A program made the position numbers and the translations under genes. A stretch of 12,553 nt of DNA from Saprospirales bacterium (lineage in GTDB: Bacteria; Bacteroidota; Bacteroidia; Chitinophagales; Saprospiraceae). Below, piece after piece: positions 6,476 through 12,553 of the stretch; within the stretch, counting starts at the first letter, position 1; every line of letters begins with the position of its first letter. Location: NCBI GenBank assembly GCA_003448025.1, contig DLXL01000101.1, positions 1 through 12,553 of the forward strand, read 5' to 3'. The notes under the pieces were generated by a model that did no database searches, was not told the origin of the DNA, and was given only the letters and a program-made list of their open reading frames with translations.

Positions 6476-8254
6476 ATCTTCCCTCATTTTGGAAAACTGC
6501 TCATAGTAGCCAGGGCGTAATTCGCTGGAAGCACTGGGATCCAATTTCCTGGAAAAAATGGTTCGTTGAAGTGGGGCAAACAGAGGGATTTCAGGAAGGT
6601 CTTTAGCCAACAATTCCTGAAGTTGAAGATAGTATTGATTTCGTTTAGTTTCATCAGGTTCCGTGCGGATTGCGTCAATAAGCCGATCCGCTTCTGCACT
6701 TGCATAATTCGACCTGTTATCGCCGGCAGGCACCATGTTTTTGGAATGAAGCCTTTGTGAATAATCAATCAAACCATTATTGGAAGTAACCCCCAACAAG
6801 GCACTGTCGAAATTCCCGATTTTTGTATCCGTCAACACAGTACCCATATCCTGACTTACCAACTGAAGCTCAATACCTGCCTGCCTGCAATTTTCTTTCA
6901 AACTGGCAGAGATCAACTCATTGGATTTGTTAGGTATCGGAACCAACAGTTTGAAACTGAGTTTTTGTTTTTGACCGTTCCAATCTTTTTCCAGAATGCC
7001 ATCTCCGTCTGAATCGGTCCATCCAGCTGTATTGAGTAATGTTCTGGCTTTTTCTATATTAAAATCAGGCAGTGGAAGGCTTTTGTGATAAAAAGGTTTG
7101 TTTGGAACCATAGGTGAAGCAATCCGTTGAGCCAAACCACGTAGTACCTGATTGATCAGGTAATCATAATCTACTAAGTGGGTGAGTGCCTGACGAACCA
7201 TTGGATCAGCCAAAACAGGGTTTTTGTGGTTTACCAACCACCGGTTGTATTGAACAAATCCTTTTGCAAAGAAATCAAACTTAGCTTTCAAAGAGTCAAC
7301 CTCCTTCCATTCTAAAAATTTGGCAGGATTAATGGATCCACCTATTAGATCCAGTTGCCCTCCATTCATCTGGTTTTCCATAGCCAAATCATCTGAAACC
7401 ACTTTATAAACCAGCTTTTTAGGATATGCCTGAAGCATTGGGTATTTATCCCAAACTTTCTCCCCCCACCAGGCTGTTTTTTTGACCAGAACGGCACCCT
7501 GATCATTCATAACCTGTAGCCGGTAAGGTCCACTTCCAATAACGCTGTTGGGATCATTTACAAACCTGGGATCACCGAACTCTTTCTCAAAAGCATCCAG
7601 ATTAGGATCGGCAGAAAGCATTTTCGTTTTAGAGGTATCCAAAAAGTCTGCAAGTGGCACTTGGGTTAGCCGCTGACGGGCATCGTAATGATAGGCCGGT
7701 AAAATAGGCGTACCACAAAGAGCTTGCAGGGTCAGCATGTAAAAGGATTGGAAATAAATGGTAAATTTCTTTGGGTCGGAAGGGTCTATTTCCATAGCCG
7801 ACAATTGATCCAGGTAGGATTTGTAAGGGATAGACAAATCAGGATGCATAATCGTTTTCAGGGTAAAGGCCACATCTTCTGCGGTCACAGGTGTGCCATT
7901 GTCCCAAACGGCCTCCGGAATAATGGCAAAGTCATAGGCAAAATTCCCTTTACGCGGCCCTTCCTGAACCTGCCTGACCACCGGAATAGAAGTTACGAGT
8001 AACGGCTTTAGCTCCTGGGTTATGGGGTCTAAATCTCCTAAGGTGTGGAAAATTTGCTTGGTAATATAAGAAGAGGGGGCGTGCCCGGCCCCCAAAAACA
8101 CATTCAGATTTACCGGTGGGGCATCCAACCGTATGTACACTTCTTCCGGTTCACGTACTTTCCGGCTACCAAATACAAGTGGATAAAGCAGCCAACAACC
8201 AATGATGATGGCCAGGACAGCCAAAATTCGGCGTGTTGTAAAGGGCTTATTCAT
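6473..8254 (-). CDS. ABC transporter substrate-binding protein, family 5 (peptide/oligopeptide type), copy B
   Basis: A 593-residue paralogue of the next gene, aligning without gaps over its whole length; by hand count 55 of the first 77 residues are identical. It keeps the family blocks WDNGTPVTAEDVAFTL (117-132), a canonical GSGPY (240-244), VQYNRWLVNHKN, DPMVRQALTHLVDYD and the acidic loop GWTDSDGDGI (411-420). The N-terminus has two Arg (8-9), a hydrophobic stretch and an IIGC at 17-20 that resembles a lipobox, so this copy may be a lipoprotein. However, the hydrophobic run continues past the Cys (WLLYPLVF), so a plain membrane anchor is equally possible. Start: ATG at 8252-8254, preceded by an A/T-rich leader with no Shine-Dalgarno, usual for this phylum. 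It lies 28 nt after the DUF393 gene on the same strand and 150 nt before copy A. The ligand and the partner transporter are unknown. Confidence 0.9.
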   Translation of the reverse strand: MNKPFTTRRILAVLAIIIGCWLLYPLVFGSRKVREPEEVYIRLDAPPVNLNVFLGAGHAPSSYITKQIFHTLGDLDPITQELKPLLVTSIPVVRQVQEGPRKGNFAYDFAIIPEAVWDNGTPVTAEDVAFTLKTIMHPDLSIPYKSYLDQLSAMEIDPSDPKKFTIYFQSFYMLTLQALCGTPILPAYHYDARQRLTQVPLADFLDTSKTKMLSADPNLDAFEKEFGDPRFVNDPNSVIGSGPYRLQVMNDQGAVLVKKTAWWGEKVWDKYPMLQAYPKKLVYKVVSDDLAMENQMNGGQLDLIGGSINPAKFLEWKEVDSLKAKFDFFAKGFVQYNRWLVNHKNPVLADPMVRQALTHLVDYDYLINQVLRGLAQRIASPMVPNKPFYHKSLPLPDFNIEKARTLLNTAGWTDSDGDGILEKDWNGQKQKLSFKLLVPIPNKSNELISASLKENCRQAGIELQLVSQDMGTVLTDTKIGNFDSALLGVTSNNGLIDYSQRLHSKNMVPAGDNRSNYASAEADRLIDAIRTEPDETKRNQYYLQLQELLAKDLPEIPLFAPLQRTIFSRKLDPSASSELRPGYYEQFSKMRED

Positions 8255-8282
8255 GGAAAAAAAATTAATTCAGGTGAAAAAT

Positions 8283-8702
8283 TTATAAAAACCGCCCTTT
8301 CCACTCCGGTTTAGGCATCATACAGGTTGCCTTTTCCCCAAACCAGCGGTAGCGATTCCTGGCAACAAACCGATATACTGCATCACGCAATCTCTTGGGA
8401 ATCCACCGAAATAGATACAGCACAGACCACCCTCCCCCCAACAAACGAACCAATTCCAGGGGGGCATCAGAATGCGTGAATACCTTTTGACCGGAAACCA
8501 GTACAACGGTTTCAATCTTTTCCGTTGACATTCCATGGGACTCCATCAGTTGCTGCCCCGTTTCTGACTGCAAAGCCGCAAATCGAAAAACACCTTTTTT
8601 GTCCTTTTGCAATACCCACTGAACAGATGCATTGCATAAATTGCACACACCATCAAACAAACTCACAGGATGCACCAGCTCTGTTATATTAATTATTTGC
8701 AT
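8283..8702 (-). CDS. DCC-family (DUF393) thiol-disulfide oxidoreductase-like protein
   Basis: A 139-residue protein with the defining motif of the DCC family near its N-terminus: FDGVCNLCN, with Asp17, Cys20 and Cys23 (the D-C-C of the family name). Other typical features are FAALQSETGQ (40-49), a central VVLVSG strand and the C-terminal RNRYRWFGEK. The usual length of the family is about 110-150 residues, so this copy is full length. Members have a thioredoxin-like fold and are predicted thiol-disulfide oxidoreductases; a defined substrate is not established. The ATG at 8700-8702 gives about 12 residues before the core, consistent with relatives. It is divergent from the antiporter gene across 65 nt and is the first gene of a minus-strand unit with the two binding proteins. 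Its job there is unclear, and the association may be only positional. Confidence 0.9.
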   Translation of the reverse strand: MQIINITELVHPVSLFDGVCNLCNASVQWVLQKDKKGVFRFAALQSETGQQLMESHGMSTEKIETVVLVSGQKVFTHSDAPLELVRLLGGGWSVLYLFRWIPKRLRDAVYRFVARNRYRWFGEKATCMMPKPEWKGRFL

Positions 8703-8711
8703 ACGCTACAT

Positions 8712-8719
8712 CAAAATTA
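8712..8719 (-). promoter_or_regulatory. Candidate Bacteroidota -7 promoter box for the DUF393 unit
   Basis: On the minus strand the sequence TAATTTTG matches the Bacteroidota -7 consensus TAnnTTTG exactly and lies 9 nt before the ATG of the DUF393 gene, which would give a very short leader. The expected -33 TTG is not at the right spacing: the nearest upstream TTG is 26 nt away, against about 19-20. Support is therefore partial. The same 65-nt divergent spacer must also hold the promoter for the antiporter gene on the plus strand, for which I found no good match. Confidence 0.3.
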
Positions 8720-8767
8720 AAACCATTGGACTATATTCGCTCACTCAATTACTTACTCAAATACTGA

Positions 8768-10129
8768 ATGCCCACTGCCTTAACCATCGTCTTTGTAGGA
8801 TGCACCATTTTTCTATCGCATTGGTTTGCAACCCTGTTTGCACGTACGAAGATACCGGATGTGTTGTGGCTTTTTATGATTGGTTTGATACTGGGGCCTG
8901 TTTGCGGATTTGTCACTCCGGTAAAATTTGGGGCTGTCGGCCCCGTTTTTACCACCATAACACTTATTTTTATCCTGTTTGAAAGTGGTATTGATCAGCG
9001 TCTGGAACCACTGATTAACTCCATCGGAGGTACGGCCCGTATTACCACTTATAACTTCGTGGCGACCTGTATTGTTGCCGGTAGCATAACATTTTATTAT
9101 ACGGATCTGGGTCTGCTGCGCTCTCTGATGCTTGGAAGTATTGTTGGTGGTACTTCTTCGGCAGTGGTGACTACCCTTGTACGGCAGTTTCCCATGGGTG
9201 AGCGCACGCGTACGGTTTTGGTGTTAGAATCCGCTTTTTCTGATGTGTTTACCCTGGCAGTCCCGTTAACCTTGCTAACTGCCTATAAAATTGGCACCGT
9301 AGATGTTGCTTTTGTGACGGGTCAGATGATCGCAGCATTCATTCTGGCAGCCATGCTGGGGGTGGCTGGCGCTTTTGGCTGGAGTATCCTTTTGAACAAA
9401 ATGCGCACCCTTCAAAACACTGTTTTTACTACACCGGCATTTGTTTTTGTCCTGTATGGAATTGTGGAGTTATTGAACTATTCAGGCCCAATAGCTGCGC
9501 TGGCATTCGGCATTACACTGGGTAATATTGATGTACTTGGCCCCCCCATCATGCGCAATGCCATTTCCAGGAAACCTATTTCCTTAAACGACAATGAACG
9601 CGCTTTTTTCTCAGAGGCCGTATTTCTGCTGCGCACTTTTTTCTTTGTCTACATCGGCATTTCAGTTCGGCTGCAGGATTGGGGCTGGATGATGCTGGGC
9701 GCTTTGATTACCGGTATGTTGTTTTTGGTGAGGATACCTGTGGTACGTATTTCGGTATCCAAATCTACCTCTGCAAAAGATGCCTCCTATATGGCCACCA
9801 TAATCCCCAAAGGGCTGGGTGCCGCAGTACTGGCATCCTTGCCCGCACAACAGGGCGTTGAAGGCGGCGAGATTATTCAGTCTATCGTATTCTCTATTAT
9901 TCTGTGCACCACAGTATTTACTACTGTGCTCACCTTTCTCGTGGAAAAAACATTCTTCAGCGGGATCTACATCTTTCTTTTCAATCTTTTAGGCTTGAAA
10001 AACGGGCATGGACCAGACAAGGGCCCCAAGCCGATCATTGACGTAGAAACTGAGGAGGCGGAAACACCAATTCCAGTTAAACCGCCTGGCAAAGTTGTCC
10101 GGCGGAAAAAAAACACCAAAGCATCATGA
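8768..10129 (+). CDS. Monovalent cation:proton antiporter (CPA superfamily, NhaP/Kef-like)
   Basis: A 453-residue integral membrane protein with about 12 hydrophobic segments from residue 5 to about 410. Signature regions: IPDVLWLFMIGLILGP (29-44), as in the first helices of CPA exchangers; the unwound-helix motif GGTSSAVVTTLV (127-138); the transport-site helix ESAFSDVFTLAV (154-165) with Asp159; and IIPKGLGAAVLASLP near the C-terminus, equivalent to the conserved 'PRGLAAAVLA' block but with Lys in place of Arg. These exchange Na+ or K+ for H+ across the inner membrane and serve in pH and salt homeostasis. The TSS and SD pairs in place of the TD and ND pairs of classic NhaP make the ion preference and electrogenicity uncertain. 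There is no TrkA-N domain; the C-terminus is a hydrophilic tail of about 40 residues ending in a basic run. The TGA at 10127-10129 abuts the opposing methyltransferase stop. Confidence 0.9.
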   Translation: MPTALTIVFVGCTIFLSHWFATLFARTKIPDVLWLFMIGLILGPVCGFVTPVKFGAVGPVFTTITLIFILFESGIDQRLEPLINSIGGTARITTYNFVATCIVAGSITFYYTDLGLLRSLMLGSIVGGTSSAVVTTLVRQFPMGERTRTVLVLESAFSDVFTLAVPLTLLTAYKIGTVDVAFVTGQMIAAFILAAMLGVAGAFGWSILLNKMRTLQNTVFTTPAFVFVLYGIVELLNYSGPIAALAFGITLGNIDVLGPPIMRNAISRKPISLNDNERAFFSEAVFLLRTFFFVYIGISVRLQDWGWMMLGALITGMLFLVRIPVVRISVSKSTSAKDASYMATIIPKGLGAAVLASLPAQQGVEGGEIIQSIVFSIILCTTVFTTVLTFLVEKTFFSGIYIFLFNLLGLKNGHGPDKGPKPIIDVETEEAETPIPVKPPGKVVRRKKNTKAS

Positions 10130-10930
10130 TTTTCTGCGCAGGATCCAGACGTCCTGCTCCAGCCCCCAGGCTTTGGGGCCTCCGGGAATATGTTCCAGCA
10201 CTTCGGCCTTTTCAGCATACAACCTGCGCATATAGGATGGTGGGTGGAACGCCGCAAAAACCCGGTGTCCCTCCACCACATTTCCACGCACTACCAGTTC
10301 ACCACGGGCAAACTGCGCCTGTTCGGTATTCGTCAGTTTTTGACGGAAAATCTCGCCGTGTGTGGTGAGCAATACCAAACCTCCGGGCCTGCAAATACGC
10401 ATCAGTTCCGAAAACCATGCCTGATGGTTAGCCTCTGAGAGGTGGGTAAAAATGGAAATACCGTATATAAAATCAAACTGATCGTTTGCGTATTCCGTTG
10501 GCGGATTGAGTTGATTTTGTGCAAATTGGATTCCGGGTATGTGCCCCTTACACCATTCAATCGTAGTAGCATTGTAATCCGTTCCGTGTACAGAAGCTCC
10601 CTGGCCAAGCATTTCGGGAAAATGGCGTATCACCCTTGCCGGACCGCAGCCCCAGTCCAGCAGCGTTTTCCCTTGCACGGAGGCATGTTTTTCCAACAAC
10701 GCTTTGATCCAGTCAGCCGTTCGCTTACCGCCTTCCAGATATTTTTGATAATCCAGTTGAAATGCCTCAAACAGCATATAGTCTGGTGGAAAGGCTACTC
10801 CGGGGTGTTGTTGAGCAAACCGGGCATTCCGCCTGCTATTTTTGCGTTTTTGTACCCAAAACTTCAATCGGTCCAATTGATGCATCCATCCAAGCCGCCG
10901 AAAGGGTTCTGTCAGTTTTCCCGTGTTCAT
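10124..10930 (-). CDS. Class I SAM-dependent methyltransferase
   Basis: A 268-residue protein with the Rossmann methyltransferase motifs: motif I LLDWGCGPARV (90-100; the Gly-x-Gly loop binds SAM), the acidic end of strand 2 in VHGTDYN (Asp118, expected to bind the ribose), FDFIYGISIFTHL (152-164) and the post-motif LMRICRPGGLVLLTT (176-190). About 85 residues precede motif I, with a basic N-terminus (RLKFWVQKRKNSRRNARF). The C-terminal part (about 215-265) has FHPPSYMRRLY, a feature often seen in small-molecule or glycan-linked methyltransferases. The acceptor cannot be inferred. The start ATG (10928-10930) lies 2 nt after the aroA stop (10933-10935), so the two are almost certainly co-transcribed and probably translationally coupled. 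The stop TGA overlaps the antiporter 3' end by 6 nt. Confidence 0.9.
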   Translation of the reverse strand: MNTGKLTEPFRRLGWMHQLDRLKFWVQKRKNSRRNARFAQQHPGVAFPPDYMLFEAFQLDYQKYLEGGKRTADWIKALLEKHASVQGKTLLDWGCGPARVIRHFPEMLGQGASVHGTDYNATTIEWCKGHIPGIQFAQNQLNPPTEYANDQFDFIYGISIFTHLSEANHQAWFSELMRICRPGGLVLLTTHGEIFRQKLTNTEQAQFARGELVVRGNVVEGHRVFAAFHPPSYMRRLYAEKAEVLEHIPGGPKAWGLEQDVWILRRKS

Positions 10931-10932
10931 GC

Positions 10933-12231
10933 TTATCGATGATTAAGTATTCCTTCGTTCATGTTTTCCAAATCCTTCCAAAACCCGGGATAAGATTTTA
11001 CCACAACCTCCGGGTTTGCTATTTCTACCGGCCCCAACATGCCCAACGGCGCAAAAGCCATAGCCATACGGTGATCGCCATAGGTATCAAAGCGCACGGG
11101 TTCTATCCATTGCGCTTTGTTTTCCAGCGCGTAAAAAGTCTTATCCGGTTGCTTTTTGGAAAAATGAGGTGGAAGTTTGGCAAAACTAACCCCAACCTTC
11201 GCCAACTCTGTTTTAAGCGCGCCAATCCGGTCGGTTTCCTTGATGCTGAGTGTTTCCAGGCCGGTGAATAATTAAGCCACCCCCATTCCTGCACAAATAA
11301 CCGCAAGGGTTTGGGCTATATCCGGGCACTCCACAAAATCCCATTCAAACAGGGGGCGCACCGGTTTGCCAGACTTTTGCAGCCTTATTTCGTTTGTACC
11401 ATAAGTTGTTTGAATCCCGAATTTTTCCATCATTTGCGGCAACACGGAATCTCCCTGCCAGCTATCCTGATGCAAACCTTTGAGTGTCAGATCCAAATCC
11501 TCCGAGAAAGCAGCCATAGCGTACCAGTAGGAAGCCGCCGACCAGTCTGCCTCTACAACCAGGGGTTGGGGGGTATAGGCGCCTGGCGCTACCACAATAG
11601 CATCACCCTGCCATTTCACGGATGCTCCGAAATGCCGCATTACGCCCAGTGTCATTTCCAGGTAGGGTCTGGATACCAGTGGTCCTGAAGGGATAAGTTC
11701 CAGGCCCTCCGGCAAATAAGGCCCGATGAGTAAAAGGGCTGAGAGGAACTGGCTGCTCACATTTGCCGCTACTTCCACTCTCTTGCCCAGGGGGGCCATT
11801 TCGCCGATCAGCAGGGGTGGGTAGCCTTCTTTACCAAGGAAGCGGATGTTGGCGCCCAACGACTGGAGTGCCGTAACAAGCGGCCCCACCGGGCGTTCCT
11901 GCATGCGCGCGGAGCCGGTTAAGGTTTTTTCTCCGGGGCGGATACTGAGGAAAGCAGTCAGAAAACGAAAGGTGGTGCCGGCATCACCGGCATCAAACAC
12001 ATTGTTCCCTGGCTGTTGAAGCAGTTGGAGCAAGGTTTCCGTATCCCTTGAAGTAGAGCGGTTGGAGAGCCAACGGTCTGGATTTTCGCCGGCCAGGGCC
12101 AGTGCAATGAGCGCCCGGTTGCTGATGCTCTTGGAGCCATCCAGCATGACCGTTCCTTTCAGTTTTCTATGCAACCTAAGCACCAAAGGTTGCTCGTTCA
12201 TCTTTCCGTCGTTCATCGTATCATCGTTCAT
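10933..12231 (-). pseudogene. aroA: 3-phosphoshikimate 1-carboxyvinyltransferase (EPSP synthase) with an in-frame internal stop
   Basis: EPSP synthase joins phosphoenolpyruvate to shikimate 3-phosphate, the sixth step of the shikimate pathway to chorismate, in the cytoplasm. The frame runs 432 codons, a normal family length, but codon 320 (11274-11272) is TAA. The first part (319 residues) has GSKSISNRAL (32-41), DAGTTFR (83-89), ERPVGPL (112-118), SSQFLSALLL (159-168), SRPYLEM (187-193) and CPDIAQTLAVICAG (302-315, Asp304). The rest continues in the same frame, starting LFTGLETLSIKETDRI (321-336), with YGDHRMAMAFA and VVKSYPGFW, all needed for activity. The register is intact and the sites undecayed, so this is a single substitution, not a frameshift. 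It could be a sequencing or assembly error, strain variation, or a recent loss. The start at 12231 overlaps the DUF4286 stop; GGAGG at 12248-12244 is a candidate ribosome site. The gene identity is sure; its functional state is not. Confidence 0.9.
12187..12231 (-). repeat. Three 15-nt units at the aroA 5' end, each giving a possible start codon
   Basis: On the minus strand the octamer ATGAACGA occurs three times at exact 15-nt spacing (starts at 12231, 12216 and 12201), so the N-terminus reads MNDDT-MNDGK-MNEQP and each unit offers an in-frame ATG. The EPSP synthase homology begins only at about residue 16, so any of the three could be the used start. The first unit contains the TGA that ends the upstream DUF4286 frame (12223-12221). 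Confidence 0.75.
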
Positions 12232-12536
12232 TATGGTCTACTACCTCCATGACACTCCGGAAAGCAGCATATTTTCCATCGTAGCGTTCTTTGTGCTGGC
12301 GTTGCAATTCAGGGGCAAACTCATTGTTGTAGCGCGTCAGATGCGCCATATCTTTTACGGCATATTGGATGGTATATATTTCCGCATCCGTATGTTCATG
12401 ACTCAGCAAGCGGCAAAGCCGATAAGAAATGAACATGCCTGTGATCATCACATCAGGAATATGGATTTCTTTCATCCATTTAAGCCATTCTTCGTGCACG
12501 TCGAGATCAATGGTAACCGTTACATTGTAAAGCAGC
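12221..12536 (-). CDS. DUF4286 family protein (start cut by the contig edge)
   Basis: The frame reads LLYNVTVTIDLDVHEEWLKWMKEIHIPDVM from the contig edge and ends with TGA at 12221-12223, giving about 105 residues. This matches the small DUF4286 proteins of Bacteroidota in both motif order (YNVTV.I....EWL.WM...HIPDVM.TGMF) and expected length (about 100-105). A GTG at 12499 also lies in frame, but it falls after the conserved N-terminal strand, so I reject it as the start. The last genomic codon before the adapter ends in G (base 12536), which fits an ATG start giving M-LLYNV. The fold and biochemical role of the family are not established; the sequence is soluble, with a ferredoxin-like mix of strands and helices. 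Its stop overlaps the aroA start by 11 nt, pointing to one transcript with aroA and the methyltransferase. Confidence 0.85.
12244..12248 (-). promoter_or_regulatory. Candidate Shine-Dalgarno sequence for aroA
   Basis: GGAGG on the minus strand ends 12 nt before the first candidate aroA ATG (12231). The spacing is a little long for the first ATG and much too long for the second and third, so it favours the first start. It lies inside the end of the DUF4286 coding sequence. Confidence 0.35.
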
Positions 12537-12553
12537 AGATCGGAAGAGCGTCG
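12537..12553. other. Illumina TruSeq adapter remnant (non-genomic)
   Basis: The last 17 bases, AGATCGGAAGAGCGTCG, equal the first 17 bases of the Illumina TruSeq adapter read through on one side of the insert (the form continuing with TGTAGGG). They start right where the DUF4286 reading frame loses its expected start codon. They are best read as untrimmed adapter at a contig end and should be removed. Confidence 0.93.

Noticed and set aside
8703..8767. Promoter for the antiporter in the divergent spacer
   Set aside because: A promoter must be near, but no plus-strand sequence fits both the TTG and TAnnTTTG boxes at proper spacing, so no site is called.
10442..11271. Plus-strand open frames of 166 and 169 codons opposite the methyltransferase and the aroA 3' end
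   Set aside because: They oppose conserved enzyme motifs, have no domain-like features, and one spans the boundary of two real genes.
11272..11274. TAA recoded as a sense codon in this organism
   Set aside because: Several other genes in the window end in TAA at positions that fit their family lengths, so general reassignment is not supported.
11103..11306. Frameshift as the explanation for the split aroA
   Set aside because: The two homologous parts are in the same frame (12231 and 11205 differ by a multiple of three), and translation across 11274-11272 continues directly, so it is a nonsense codon and not an indel.

Overview
The window looks like ordinary chromosomal DNA from a member of the Bacteroidota, most likely a Saprospiraceae-like or Chitinophagales-like lineage. 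The reasons are the moderate GC content, A/T-rich leaders mostly without Shine-Dalgarno sequences, and protein families typical of that phylum (a DUF6090-like membrane protein, a DUF4286 protein and a large AsmA-like protein). The lineage is an inference from gene style, not from a marker gene. The window is a contig whose right edge ends in 17 bases identical to the start of an Illumina TruSeq adapter, so the last bases are not genomic.

Layout. Positions 1-4413 hold a plus-strand run of four genes: the 3' end of an unrecognised protein, a DUF6090-like membrane protein, an SGNH/GDSL hydrolase that overlaps it by ATGA, and an 840-residue AsmA-like protein. This looks like an envelope-related transcription unit. 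Positions 4414-4540 separate it from a convergent minus-strand unit and hold an 81-nt element built on a perfect 20-bp inverted repeat. Positions 4541-8702 on the minus strand carry, in transcription order, a DCC-family (DUF393) thiol-redox protein and two tandem, gapless paralogues of a family 5 peptide-type substrate-binding protein. No permease or ATPase genes are next to them.

A 65-nt divergent spacer leads to a plus-strand monovalent cation:proton antiporter (8768-10129). Its stop codon lies back to back with the stop of a minus-strand methyltransferase. From 12536 down to 10124 the minus strand carries a tight unit: a DUF4286 protein cut by the contig edge, aroA (EPSP synthase, shikimate pathway) and a class I SAM-dependent methyltransferase. 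aroA carries an in-frame TAA after codon 319, and its C-terminal third continues in the same frame with the conserved KETDR and GDHRMAM motifs.

I see no tRNA, rRNA, CRISPR array, transposase, phage gene or clear new defence system. The points most worth checking are the aroA internal stop, the 81-nt inverted-repeat element, the duplicated orphan binding proteins with different N-terminal anchors, and the adapter remnant.
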